Shown here one piece after another: positions 17,040 through 27,200 of a stretch of 64,000 nucleotides of DNA (position 1 is the stretch's first letter; each line of letters begins with the position of its first letter). Position numbers and translations under genes: made by a program. The stretch comes from Bacteroidota bacterium (GTDB lineage Bacteria; Bacteroidota; JABWAT01): contig JAFLBE010000021.1 of the NCBI GenBank assembly GCA_017303995.1, positions 1 through 64,000 on the forward strand, in the 5' to 3' direction. The notes below the pieces were generated by a model. That model was not told the origin of the DNA and ran no database searches. It worked only from the letters and a program-made list of their open reading frames with translations.

Positions 17040-17191
17040 TGGCCTTATTAACCTTATTGCTTCAACAAGGTGCTGAAGGACTCAGCACCGGCGGACTTAT
17101 TTTTCTTTCCGTCTGCTGGGGGTTATGCATCATTGTCATGGTTGCATCATTCTGGCGGATCATGAAAATCGGAAACAAAATCGAAGAATAA
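17036..17191 (+). CDS. Small membrane protein, MetS-like symporter partner
   Basis: 51 residues: a short N-terminus, then one membrane segment (GLIFLSVCWGLCIIVMVASF) and a basic tail (WRIMKIGNKIEE). The start ATG overlaps the stop of the NSS gene (ATGA). Small one-pass proteins next to NSS transporters are known: MetS is the small partner of MetP in Corynebacterium. The size, membrane segment and coupling fit that role here, but sequence similarity has not been tested. The frame stays open from 17036 to the TAA at 17191. Confidence 0.75.
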   Translation: MMALLTLLLQQGAEGLSTGGLIFLSVCWGLCIIVMVASFWRIMKIGNKIEE

Positions 17192-17202
17192 ACTGACTCA
17201 AA

Positions 17203-17586
17203 ATGAACTCGTTAATTTCAGTAAAATGGGTGTTCCGGATTGCCGGAATTTACGGACTTCTGGTTCTCATTCCCATGTATTTCATGGAAACCCAGACCGG
17301 AATTGATTCACCGCCTGCAATTAATCATGCAGAATATTATTACGGATTTATTGGCACAGCCGTTGCCTGGCAGTTTGTTTTTCTTCTGATTGCAACTGAT
17401 CCGGTAAAATACCGGCTGATAATTCTGGCTGCCTGGGTTGAGAAGTTCTCATTTGGGATTGCCGGGCTTGTTCTGTTTTCACAGGGAAGAATGCCGGATC
17501 CGATTTTTGCCGGAAGCCTGATTGATCTGTTTCTCGGGTGTTGTTTTGTCTGGGCCTGGTTCAGAATAAAAAAAGAACTTGCCTGA
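17203..17586 (+). CDS. Small multi-pass membrane protein, unknown
   Basis: 127 residues with about four membrane segments: FRIAGIYGLLVLIPMYF, YYGFIGTAVAWQFVFLLIA, RLIILAAWVEKFSFGIAGLV and LIDLFLGCCFVWAWF. There is a conserved-looking loop PPAINHAEYYYGFIG. I do not recognise a family. It lies 11 bases after the small MetS-like gene, so it is probably co-transcribed with the symporter. It ends in a strong terminator. Confidence 0.7.
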   Translation: MNSLISVKWVFRIAGIYGLLVLIPMYFMETQTGIDSPPAINHAEYYYGFIGTAVAWQFVFLLIATDPVKYRLIILAAWVEKFSFGIAGLVLFSQGRMPDPIFAGSLIDLFLGCCFVWAWFRIKKELA

Positions 17587-18270
17587 TGTAGAAATGAAAA
17601 AGGGCGACCAATTGGTCGCCCTTTTTGTTTAAGACAAAAAAACAGTTCTCCCGCGGATGTCGCAGATTTTCACGGATGGACAGGATGAAAGAGATAATGG
17701 TTAATGGAAATCAAACTGCATTTCCTCGCCCCAGAGGGGTGACCTCTTGCTTGCCCGTGGCGCAGTCTTGGGGTAGAAAAACGAACACGCCCCAATTTCC
17801 TAATCCGGACGGAACACATCCAATTCTGACCCCCTTCCACACTTCTTCCACAACGAAGGAACAACGAAAGACCGACGAACTTACCTAATACAAAGAGTGG
17901 ACATAAGTTATGAAAATGGAACCTGAAAATGGAAACACTCCAGAAAGACACCAAATCAAGCATATAATTAAAAATGATCTGACGTTCCTCTTTTACCCAA
18001 GTCGGGTGCGAAATCAATCCATGAAATTTAAATTCTTTTTCCAATAGAAATAACTGATCTCTCCACTCACTCAACAAAAAAGAATATTCTACCTGAGACT
18101 CACCCGCTAAGCATAAGTTACGGTTAATTTATGTGTTAAATATATCACAAAATTGCCGCGTTTTAGAAAAAAAAAAAAACACTTTAATTCATAGTTGAAT
18201 TGAATTTAATAAAAAGCGCTTCTATCTTTTACATAGCGTTATTACACAAAACCGAATTCCCGAAAAACCC
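17587..18270. other. Intergenic region, 684 bases
   Basis: Holds the terminator at 17599-17626, then unannotated sequence. 17660-17780 looks like reused repeat text (for example CTTGCTTGCCCGTGGCGC). An open plus frame of 45 codons at 17909-18046 (MKMEPENGN...) and a minus frame at 17670-18077 have no recognisable domain. The text at 18170 has a long A-run. No supported gene. Confidence 0.5.
17599..17626 (+). terminator. Terminator of the symporter operon
   Basis: Stem AAAGGGCGACC / GGTCGCCCTTT with an AATT loop, followed by a T-run, 12 bases after the last stop. The stem arms GGGCGACC / GGTCGCCC are identical to those of the REP repeats elsewhere in the window. Confidence 0.85.
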
Positions 18271-19611
18271 ATGAACTCAAAATTAAATCTCTCAATCCTG
18301 TTTACCGGCATTCTCGTTACCTTTCTTTCCTGCCAGGAACCTGAAGAAAAAGATAACCGGAGCCTCACTCTCTCTGTGATCGAGTCTGATTTAACTTCAG
18401 CCTTACTTTCACTTAAAACACAGGAACTGCAACTCCCGGCATCTTTGCAATTAACCCGAAACGGGGAACCTGTTCAGTCATTTACCCTTCATCAGGCTGA
18501 TACCACGTTGTCTGAAACCGGGCTAAATCCCGCTTTAACCTATTCATGGCAAGCGTTATTGAAAAACGGAGAAAAGACAGTAAAAACCAGCAATGTGGCT
18601 TCGGGTAAAACCATGGATACAACCAGCCATAACTTTATCTGGAATGTAGAAACCATAGGTTATGCAAATTCCAACCTGACTTGTGGGGTTATCATTAATG
18701 AAAATGATATGTGGGTTGGGGGTACCATTTACCCGGATAGTGCAAGTTATGAAGATGATGTTAAATATGGACTTTCTCATTGGGATGGGATAAAGTGGAC
18801 ACCAGAAATTGTTACAGCCAGGTGGTTTCCAGATAATCCAGATATTAAAGGCCCAGTCCGGGTTTCTGGAATGACTTATACCAATCGACACAAATTACTT
18901 GTTACCACAGGGTTGGTACTTTTAGAAAAAGAAGCATCCAATTTTATTGAACTGGCTGTAGATACATGGGATGAGAAGGGGTTTGGGAATATTTGGGGAA
19001 ATGATGAAAATGACCTCTATATCTACGGTGTAAATGGTGGTCTATCCCATTATAACGGGACAGTTTTAACTCAAATCCCAACCAATACAACATTGGACAT
19101 ACAAGATATACATGGAGATTACAACCCTAAAACAAAAGAATATGAGTTACTGGCTTTGGCTTCAAGATCTCTGCAAAAAGAAGGCAATCTGCTTTTAAAA
19201 ATCAATGGACAAACGGTTACCCCCCTCTCCCTCACTGGTATGGACGATTACTCAAAGGATGAATTGTGGTTTACCCAGGGAAGTCACTATTGGTTGGTAG
19301 GTGGTAACTCTTTTTATAAAAAATCACTCAATGATTCACATTGGACGATCAATAATATCTATCCTTTTTCAAATTGGTATGTAGCAGATATTAATGGCTG
19401 GAAACAAAATGATCTGATCATAACCCTTCATGACAGCCATTTGCTTCATTTTAATGGGTCGACCTGGAAAGATTTTAAAGATGAATTAAATCTTGCTGGA
19501 CTTGCGGTGGGTGAAATTTACATTAAAGATGATAACATTCTGATTATCGGGCAGGAATTCAGTATCGGATATGCAAGAGGAATCGTAATCCGCGGAAAGC
19601 GGATTAGGTAA
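18271..19611 (+). CDS. Lipoprotein, beta-propeller-like
   Basis: 446 residues with a lipoprotein signal: ILVTFLSC, Cys at about residue 21, then QEPEEKD. The body has repeated WxxG-containing strands (NENDMWVGG, GLSHWDGIKWT, GNDENDLYIYG, GLSHYNGTVL, HFNGSTWKD), as in bacterial beta-propeller or Kelch-like proteins, and ends IVIRGKRIR. The function is not recognised. It is an outer-membrane-anchored or surface protein if the lipobox is used. It is followed by its own terminator. Confidence 0.75.
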   Translation: MNSKLNLSILFTGILVTFLSCQEPEEKDNRSLTLSVIESDLTSALLSLKTQELQLPASLQLTRNGEPVQSFTLHQADTTLSETGLNPALTYSWQALLKNGEKTVKTSNVASGKTMDTTSHNFIWNVETIGYANSNLTCGVIINENDMWVGGTIYPDSASYEDDVKYGLSHWDGIKWTPEIVTARWFPDNPDIKGPVRVSGMTYTNRHKLLVTTGLVLLEKEASNFIELAVDTWDEKGFGNIWGNDENDLYIYGVNGGLSHYNGTVLTQIPTNTTLDIQDIHGDYNPKTKEYELLALASRSLQKEGNLLLKINGQTVTPLSLTGMDDYSKDELWFTQGSHYWLVGGNSFYKKSLNDSHWTINNIYPFSNWYVADINGWKQNDLIITLHDSHLLHFNGSTWKDFKDELNLAGLAVGEIYIKDDNILIIGQEFSIGYARGIVIRGKRIR

Positions 19612-19615
19612 ATGA

Positions 19616-19647
19616 AAAGTGCCGGATGCTGTAACATCCGGCACTTT
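19616..19647 (+). terminator. Hairpin terminator after lipoprotein gene
   Basis: Stem AAAGTGCCGGATG / CATCCGGCACTTT with a 6-base loop, starting four bases after the stop at 19611. Confidence 0.8.
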
Positions 19648-19658
19648 AGGTTGCAATA

Positions 19659-19811
19659 AAAAAACCAGTTAGAGGTATTGATTACTGCGAATCTAAATTA
19701 TAAAAAACAGGAGGATAAACCAAAACAAACCACAATTCAACCTTGATATGGCCACGCAAGAATACCTGTAAGTATTCCAACGTAAATTGAACAAAAAACC
19801 AGTTAGAGGTA
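19659..19811. repeat. 19-base direct repeat flanking 115 bases
   Basis: The text AAAAAACCAGTTAGAGGTA occurs at 19659-19677 and 19793-19811. The second copy contains the probable ribosome-binding site (AGAGGTAAACAATG) of the subtilisin gene. The sequence between holds no gene. Confidence 0.7.
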
Positions 19812-19815
19812 AACA

Positions 19816-22800
19816 ATGAGAAGTCTATTTTTCCCGGTCGTACTATTATTTTATTCAGTTCTTTCATTCGCCCAATCCATTCCTGATAAAGTGCCCGGTC
19901 AGGCACTTATTAAGATAAAACCAGCATTTAATCAGGGCATGACCTTTGCCACATCAGGTTCAGGTTCTGTCACCTCATCAAACACAACCATTAATGAGGT
20001 ATTTTCAGCTTTAAATGTCACCAAAACAGAAAAACTGTTTGGATCTGAAACAAATGCAGCAACAGTTTCAGCATTTGGTCTTGATCAGTGGTATGTGGTG
20101 TATTATCCAACAACCACCCCCGTTGAGGCAGCTATTTCAACTTTAAAAAACAATACAGCAATTGAAATTGCAGAACCAAATGGAATTCGTTTTATAACCA
20201 GTGAGCCTGATGATCCCGAATACCAATCAGGCAATCAATGGGGGTTAAAAAAAATTGAAATGAAAGAAGCCTGGGAGATTTCCGTAGGCAATTATTACAG
20301 TAAAGTGGCAGTTCTTGATGTTGGTTTTAAACTGGATCACCCCGATTTGGCTGGAAATTTTGAGTCACCTCAATACCGAAGGGATGAAACGGATATTAAA
20401 TTTGCAGATCACGATGGTTGTACCCCAATATCGGGTGAAGATTATACAACACCCGATGATGATCCAACCAGTGTTGGCCCCCATGGTACCCACGTTGCAG
20501 GAATTATAGCTGCCAAGACTAATAATAGCATAGGTGTTGCTGGAATAGTCTGGGATGGAAGCAATTCAATTGTTCCGGTTCGTTGTGGCGCTCAAATGAT
20601 TGGACCTCTAGGGCAAGTGGGAGTTGTTGAGTCTGATGACTGGATAAGGGCTCTGAACTGGGTCAGAAATCAGAATAACTTTAAAGTTGTAAATATGAGT
20701 TTTGGAGGTCCTCGTTCAATACAAGGTGAACAGGATGCTATTAATGCGGCAGTACAAAGCGGCATAACCATTGTTGTTTCAAGCGGTAATGAAAATGCAT
20801 CAAGTTTAAGTTATCCGGCAGCTTATCAGGGTGTAATTGCTGTAGGAGCATCGAATTATAATGATGAAAGATGTGATCCGGATGATTGGGGTGTTGATGG
20901 TGGAAGTAACTTCGGTCCAGGATTATCACTGATTGCACCGGGTAACTATATTCTTAGTACTTATTTTGGGTCTAAAGATTATGAATATAAATCGGGCACA
21001 TCTATGGCCGCACCCCATGTTGCGGGTGCTGTTTGTTTGCTTTTATCAAAAAAACCCTCACTCACTCCGTCCCAGATCAAACATATCCTTGAAGCAAGTG
21101 CTGATAAAGTTGCCGGGATGAATGGTCAGGATTTTACCAATGAATATGGGTATGGTAGGCTCAATGTTTATAGAGCAATGCAAATGATTAATCTGGTAAC
21201 CATTTCAGTAACCCAAAAGTTAAATGTAATTTTGGGTGGCAAGATCGGTGTTGTTCAGCGCTGGATTGGCAATGAGTTTACCGGTGACGTAATAGGTAAA
21301 ACAATTACATTTCCTTCAACCCTAAATTCTATTGAAACCTTAAAAGGGGATCAGGCTATTTATTCGGGTCAGAAATACAGAGAGTGGTATAACGCAGAAG
21401 TTCTGGATCCAAATGTTACCAATCACCATTCTTTTAGTGTCCCAGGAGATCTGATTTTAAGATCTCAGTTTTACCCAACAGTGAATGCAGCCTTAAAAGT
21501 TAAAGTGGATGGAGTGGATTACCCAACTGGTTTTGTGAACTTCAAAGATCCGTGGCTGATTGACTTTGAAGACAATGCTTTTAACAACAGCCGACGAAAC
21601 CGGGGGATGAATGATGCACCCCTGAAACCTGTTCTTTCCGGGGATCCAAGTCCGGGTGTTTACAACCTGGGTACAGGAACGGATTACAAAGGAGTATTTA
21701 AAAATTTATCTATTGATGCAGGAAATTCATTTTACAAACTCCAATCCAATCCAACCGAAACCTTTGGTACGCAGGATGTCTACTTTTTAAATTGGTTACC
21801 AACAGGTGCCAATATTTCAAATCTGACAAGTGGTTCTGAACAACCTGTTGTTTTTACCACAGATAATGCAATTGTTACCGGTAATTTTAAAGGAAAACTG
21901 TCAACCGGTTCTCCTGAGCTTGGTGACCCAATTAATCAGCGAAGACTGATTTCAGACGGGTCTTCCCATCTTCTGGTATATGAATCAATGGGTGAAGTTT
22001 GGGTTACCGGCTATAACGGAACAACGTGGAGTGTTGAAAAAAGACTTAGTTTTGGTACCGGGGCTGCTAAAAATCCAAGTATCAGTAACCTGTTAACAAT
22101 AAGTTCAACCGATAAAAAGGCAGTCATTACCTGGATTGAGAATGGTTTATTATATTTCCAGCCCATTAAAGTGGGTACAAACTGGACAGATATAAAATTA
22201 ACCTGGAACACTACTCCTGAACGTGAATATTCCAGTTTACCTTCAGGAGCACCCAGAACAGACAGCCGTCCTGTTAGTACGTTGTTTTCAACAAATGGAA
22301 CTGATATTCGGGTTTGGTATGCTTACGAAAAAACGTCAAGCGGAATTTCATCAGGTTACTACCGGATTACCAATGAGAATGGATCCAGTTTCTTATTGGG
22401 AACTTATCTTAATTTGGCTGGTTCGCCAGGAGTAACAATAATTTCAAACAGTAATGGTGACCAATATCCGGTTTTGATCAATCAACCCGCGGCAGTTGGT
22501 AACCCAGAGAAAAAGGCAATCTATTTTCTTGCAGGGGGTTATGCTTCTGGAAAAAGAATTGCAGAATATGCCCTTTCAAGTTCGACAACTTCAGTTCTCC
22601 CGGCAACAAGTAATGAATATACGTTTTATGGTTTGAGTGGGGGTGTTAACCCAACCAGTTCCAGTTATGCTCTTGTTGCTGCAGCACAAAGAAATTTATC
22701 TGGTGGAGTCATCTCCTATGATGCTGAGGTATATTCAAAGGCAAGTTATTCAGGAACAAGTCTGCCAACCTTAAGTAAAATTTACACCAATGCAACGAAA

Positions 22801-23742
22801 CCGGTTGTTATGCTTCAAAACGCTTCTAATTACGGCTCTCCTATTTATGAAGTCAACTTCAAACAGGGAACAAGCTGGTACAAAGCAGATGGCGGGGCTT
22901 CTATTACCCAAATCGGCTCAAACCTGGGTGGGATCTTTGCACGTGAACAGGTTGGCGTCAATGATCGTAAATCCATTTTTGTGAAGACCACTACTTCACC
23001 TGCCAGTTTGGTTGTTTATTCCGGTTCAGGTGTTCTCAACAAAGGGGAAGGTACGCTTTATGCAGATGTGCGTTCGGTCCGTAATTACACAACTCTGAGC
23101 GGTCAATCCAAAACCGTTATTCTTGATTTTGCAGGAGCTTTGGTTGAACCGGTTGATTCATTAGAAAATGGGTCTTCGATCTGTGCGGTGAAACTGATTT
23201 CACCTGATCAGAATACCATCATCGTCCGTCAGCCGGATTCCATTAAAACGGCTCTGGCCATTGATGTGGTCAGAAATGGTGTTGCAATCCGGTCATATTC
23301 TGCCGGATTGTGGGATGAACTCAGCATCAACAGTTTTGAAGACGTTCAGGATGGAGATGTATTGGTGTTCAGACTGGGCTTCCCGGTAGCTTCTTCCTGG
23401 GGTTATGAAATTTATGATTTCAACGGAACCAGCCTGAGCAAACCGGATGAAGCAACTGCAGGAGCCGTTAAACTGAAAAAACTGGAGAATGGCGTTGCCG
23501 TCTATCCGAATCCGTTTAACCCGAACACCAGTATTTCAGTTTCGCTTGAAACACCCGCAAGTGTAAAAGTGATGGTGTATAATATTCTGGGACAATTGGT
23601 TTCCGATTTTGGGAAAGCCGATCTGGGCGCCGGTGTTCACAATTATGCATTTGATGGTAAATCTCTTGCATCAGGAACGTATTTCTACCAGGTAGAGATT
23701 GGTGAAAAGGTCAAAACCGGTAAACTGCAATTACTGAAATAA
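19816..23742 (+). CDS. Secreted subtilisin-like protease with C-terminal sorting domain
   Basis: 1308 residues. A signal peptide (LFFPVVLLFYSVLSFAQ) is followed by a propeptide-like region (about 20-130). The S8 peptidase domain (about 140-460) has its triad: Asp168 (AVLDVGFKLDHPDL), His223 (GPHGTHVAGI) and Ser396 (SGTSMAAPHVAGA). A long beta-rich middle of unknown role follows (about 470-1225). The end (about 1230-1308) is a FlgD-like/type-A sorting domain: VYPNPFNPNTSISVSL, VYNILGQLVSDFG, SGTYFYQVEIGE. Such tails send proteins through the type IX system to the cell surface or outside in FCB bacteria. The gene is monocistronic, with AGAGGTAA before the ATG and a terminator after. Confidence 0.92.
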   Translation: MRSLFFPVVLLFYSVLSFAQSIPDKVPGQALIKIKPAFNQGMTFATSGSGSVTSSNTTINEVFSALNVTKTEKLFGSETNAATVSAFGLDQWYVVYYPTTTPVEAAISTLKNNTAIEIAEPNGIRFITSEPDDPEYQSGNQWGLKKIEMKEAWEISVGNYYSKVAVLDVGFKLDHPDLAGNFESPQYRRDETDIKFADHDGCTPISGEDYTTPDDDPTSVGPHGTHVAGIIAAKTNNSIGVAGIVWDGSNSIVPVRCGAQMIGPLGQVGVVESDDWIRALNWVRNQNNFKVVNMSFGGPRSIQGEQDAINAAVQSGITIVVSSGNENASSLSYPAAYQGVIAVGASNYNDERCDPDDWGVDGGSNFGPGLSLIAPGNYILSTYFGSKDYEYKSGTSMAAPHVAGAVCLLLSKKPSLTPSQIKHILEASADKVAGMNGQDFTNEYGYGRLNVYRAMQMINLVTISVTQKLNVILGGKIGVVQRWIGNEFTGDVIGKTITFPSTLNSIETLKGDQAIYSGQKYREWYNAEVLDPNVTNHHSFSVPGDLILRSQFYPTVNAALKVKVDGVDYPTGFVNFKDPWLIDFEDNAFNNSRRNRGMNDAPLKPVLSGDPSPGVYNLGTGTDYKGVFKNLSIDAGNSFYKLQSNPTETFGTQDVYFLNWLPTGANISNLTSGSEQPVVFTTDNAIVTGNFKGKLSTGSPELGDPINQRRLISDGSSHLLVYESMGEVWVTGYNGTTWSVEKRLSFGTGAAKNPSISNLLTISSTDKKAVITWIENGLLYFQPIKVGTNWTDIKLTWNTTPEREYSSLPSGAPRTDSRPVSTLFSTNGTDIRVWYAYEKTSSGISSGYYRITNENGSSFLLGTYLNLAGSPGVTIISNSNGDQYPVLINQPAAVGNPEKKAIYFLAGGYASGKRIAEYALSSSTTSVLPATSNEYTFYGLSGGVNPTSSSYALVAAAQRNLSGGVISYDAEVYSKASYSGTSLPTLSKIYTNATKPVVMLQNASNYGSPIYEVNFKQGTSWYKADGGASITQIGSNLGGIFAREQVGVNDRKSIFVKTTTSPASLVVYSGSGVLNKGEGTLYADVRSVRNYTTLSGQSKTVILDFAGALVEPVDSLENGSSICAVKLISPDQNTIIVRQPDSIKTALAIDVVRNGVAIRSYSAGLWDELSINSFEDVQDGDVLVFRLGFPVASSWGYEIYDFNGTSLSKPDEATAGAVKLKKLENGVAVYPNPFNPNTSISVSLETPASVKVMVYNILGQLVSDFGKADLGAGVHNYAFDGKSLASGTYFYQVEIGEKVKTGKLQLLK

Positions 23743-23895
23743 GGGGATAATTCTACCGCGGAGGCACTCCCAAGCAACTTCGTTGCGCGGGTCTAAGGAA
23801 AGAACGCAGAGCGGTGGAATATTTTTTTATTGGAATTTCGAATTTTGGAAGAGACACGATTTATCGCGTCTCCGCATTTTATCAAATTCAGAATA

Positions 23896-23924
23896 AAAAG
23901 GGCGACCAACGGTCGCCCTTTTTT
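23896..23924 (+). terminator. Terminator of the subtilisin gene
   Basis: Stem AAAAGGGCGACC / GGTCGCCCTTTT with a 3-base loop (AAC) and a T-run. Like 17599-17626, it uses the same GGGCGACC / GGTCGCCC arms as the REP repeats. Confidence 0.85.
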
Positions 23925-24168
23925 ATATATTTAACAGTCGCTTTCTACCACAGAAGACACGGAATTTACGGAAAAACGAATTCGAATTTCATCCCGATCC
24001 CGAACGCTTTCGGGACGGGATCTTCGCTTCGTTCGATTTAACCTTGAAAATTTACCCTTTAACCTAGACCTTGCCCTTTTCCGCGTGTTCCGCAATTTCC
24101 GTGGTAAAAAATCCCTTTTTTGTAAGACGGGCACTTTCCCGAGAATCAGGACTCAGTGTACGCTTTTT

Positions 24169-24216
24169 CGTACCCCGTGCAACGTACAACTTACCCCGTA
24201 CAGCCTACCCCGCCCC
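24169..24216 (-). repeat. Heptamer array after gltB
   Basis: On the minus strand, directly after the TGA at 24217, the text runs in 7-base steps with the units GGTAGGC, TGTACGG, GGTAAGT, TGTACGT, TGCACGG. This is more diverged than the arrays at 503-542, 2511-2577 and 31588-31712. Confidence 0.6.
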
Positions 24217-27200
24217 TCAGTGTTTATGCGGTTCTGCAGCAGTTTCCGGTTTGGTGACAACCTGGGTCATTGGTAGAGCAGCAACAAACAAACTTTTCAG
24301 TTGTTTCAGATCTTCACCGATTTTATCCGCTTCGACGAGTTGTTCCGCCATTCCGGTTCCTCTGAGTTCTGCCTGATAATCGGTCAGCAACTCCGTTACA
24401 GCAGATTCATCGGTTTCATCCAGTTCACGGAAGGCAATTTTGGCATTTGAAGCCAGACGGAGTTTGAGTGTGTCGACCGTTAGTCCCAGTTCCGGATACA
24501 ACCTGAAGTAAATCGTACCGCCGGTCATGCCGGAGCACATCCACGGACCCGGATCACCCAAAACAACAATTTTTCCGCTGGTCATATATTCGAAAGCAAA
24601 TCCTTTCAGAGCTGCTTTTTCAAGAATCATGAGCGGATCAGCCATGTCATATTTTTCGGTAATTCGTTTACCAAAAACCACATCGGCACCCGAAAGCCGG
24701 ATACACGTACGGGAATCAGCATAACCCTGAACAAAAAACCGTCCGCCCTGTGCACCGTATGCAAAACATTTCCCGACTGAACCGTCAAGCGATTTTCCGT
24801 TGTGATTCATGCCTTTCAGAACCGACATTTTTCCGCCGGAAGCTCCTTTTGCAGAACCATCCTGCACACCACCCTGAATCCGGATGTGAAGCTGTGGGGT
24901 AATGAATGAACCCAATCCGTTACCCGGAATCGATCCACCGGTCAGATCCAGGAAGATTTCTCCGTTGAACGGAGTTCCCTTGAGCGCCAGTCTTGCAAGT
25001 TCGCCGGCTGTGGCCGCACCAAAAGCACGGTCTGTGTTGGCAATCCGGTCATCACGGTAGAGAATTTTGTCGTGACCTTTTTCGATGGAATGAAGCAGGG
25101 TTTCCCCAATCATTTTCGATAAACCGGTCTTTGGTTTCTGAACCATAAACCAGTCTTCATCCGCTGTTGCACCCGAAACCGGACCCAATGAAGGTAAGGT
25201 CATCGGTTTCATATCAATTTTGTCAAAAGCACGGCTTTGTTTCAGAACGTGATTTTGTCCGACCAGATCCTGCAATGTTGAGAATCCGAGTGCAGCCGCC
25301 TGTTTCGCCAGTGATTCTTTCATGGTTCTGAGCAGATGTGACAGGTGTTCGACGGCATGTTCGTAATTCCGGGGTTCGTACGTCTCAAGTCCGGCAGCAA
25401 AGGCGGCTTCCCTCGTCGGGAAGTGAGCTGTGATTCCGGTGTGACAGGTTCCCAGATTACAATCCCGGCAAATGGTACAGCCAATGGCGACCATGGCCAT
25501 CGTTCCCATGCCGACACGGTTGGCACCGAGAGCCATGAGTTTCAGAATATCGTCGGTGGATTTGACCCCGCCATCAGCCCAGACTTCCACTTTTGACCGG
25601 AGTCCGGCAGAAACCAAAGCCTGATGACTTTCAAAAACAGCCAATTCCGTCGGGAATCCTACATATTTCAGCGAATGTCGCCGGGCAGCACCGGTTCCGC
25701 CATCAAATCCGGAAATCGCAATAATATCCGCTGATGCTTTTGCAACTCCGGTCGCAATCGGACCAATATTCGGGATTGCCGGAATTTTCACCGAAATGAG
25801 TGCAAACGGATTTACCGTTTTCAATTCTTCGATCAACTGTGCCAGATCCTCGATGGAATAAATATCGTGGTTGTTGCTTGGCGAAATCAGATCAACGCCG
25901 GTTTTGGTGTGCCGGGCTTCGGCAATTTTGGCAGTTACTTTAAAGCCGGGAAGATGTCCGCCCTCACCGGGTTTGGCACCCTGACCAACTTTAATTTCGA
26001 TAAAACGTGCTGAATTTAGCAGTGTTGCATTCACGCCAAACCGACCAGAGGCGACTTGCTGTCCGCGGTTTCTGAAATATTTTCCCATGATTTCAGGAAG
26101 TTCACCACCTTCACCGTTCATGCAGATCAGATTTTCCCGGGCAGCACCTTCAGCGTAGGTTTTGTACGAAATTTCACCCTGAGATCCGAACGACATCGCC
26201 GACACATAAAACGGACCATCATATCCATCGATGGAGATATCACAACTCTCAACAGGAGCTTTTCCGGTTTCGATGTCAAACAGGTGACGGATGGAAACGG
26301 GAGTTTTCTCGGTTACTTTTCTGAGTTTATCCAAATAATCAGAATAGGTCATCCGGCCTTGAGCCACTTCTGCGATGGATTTCCACACCTTCGGATACAG
26401 ATGCGCATCGGGTTTCAAACGAAGCAGATCTTTGGACAATGCTTCTTTTCTTTTTGATAAAAGACCGACCAGTTCTGCAAATCCAAACCCGATTTTTTCG
26501 TCACCCAAAGCATTGGTTATGCCGATGGCGTTCGCCAGGTCAGCCTTCAGTCCGATGGCAGCGAAAAGAGGTGCATATCCGCTGAGATCATGAATTCCCA
26601 AAGTTGAAATCACTTTTTCAATTCCGGAATTCAGTGCAGCAACCAGTGAAGCAATTTTCTTTTCAGAATTTTCTCTGTTTTCAAGGGCACGTTCAAAAAC
26701 GAGATAAGGAACCAGGGCATCGGCACCCAAACCAAGCGCAATAATGCAGTCGTGAGTGTTTCTGAGCTGTCCGGAAACGAGAATAATTGAAGTTTCAAGC
26801 CGGAGACAACGTCCCCGAACGCCATATTTTTCATCCAAAGCCCGGTTCAGTCTGGCAAGAAACACAAACGGATCCATGGCATAGGTCGGTGAATCAGCAA
26901 AACCGCGGTCGTCCAGAACGATCAGTGATCCTGATGACGTTGAAATAGAATTGGTGATCAGTTCAACTTTTTTGCTGTACTCTTCATCACCGGGAAATTC
27001 ATTTTCCGCCAGTAACGAAACCGGGAGAATATCCATGTGCGGTTCTGCCTGATGGAGAATGTCGGTCAAAGTCAGCGCCGGTGAATGGGCATGAATCCAC
27101 CCGTCATTCAGTGATCCGGCAACCAGTACCGGATGTTTCAGAAAAACCTGATGTCCGTGACTTTCTCTCCAGCCCGGGTGCGGACCCAAAAAGGTGTTCA

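Larger units (their letters stand above)
23743..24216. repeat. Repeat-filled gap before gltB
   Basis: No gene seen. It contains a CTCTGCG-type fragment (23752-23828), an imperfect GAGACRCGAT hairpin (23851-23872), the terminator at 23896-23924, and paired ACGGAATTTACGG / CCGCAATTTCCGTGG fragments of an intergenic repeat at 23945-24120. Confidence 0.6.

Noticed and set aside
17670-18077. Minus-strand frame of 135 codons between the symporter operon and the lipoprotein
   Set aside because: Part of it translates repeat-like DNA (CGRSVEGG..., RLRHGQARGHP). No domain, and no conserved start.
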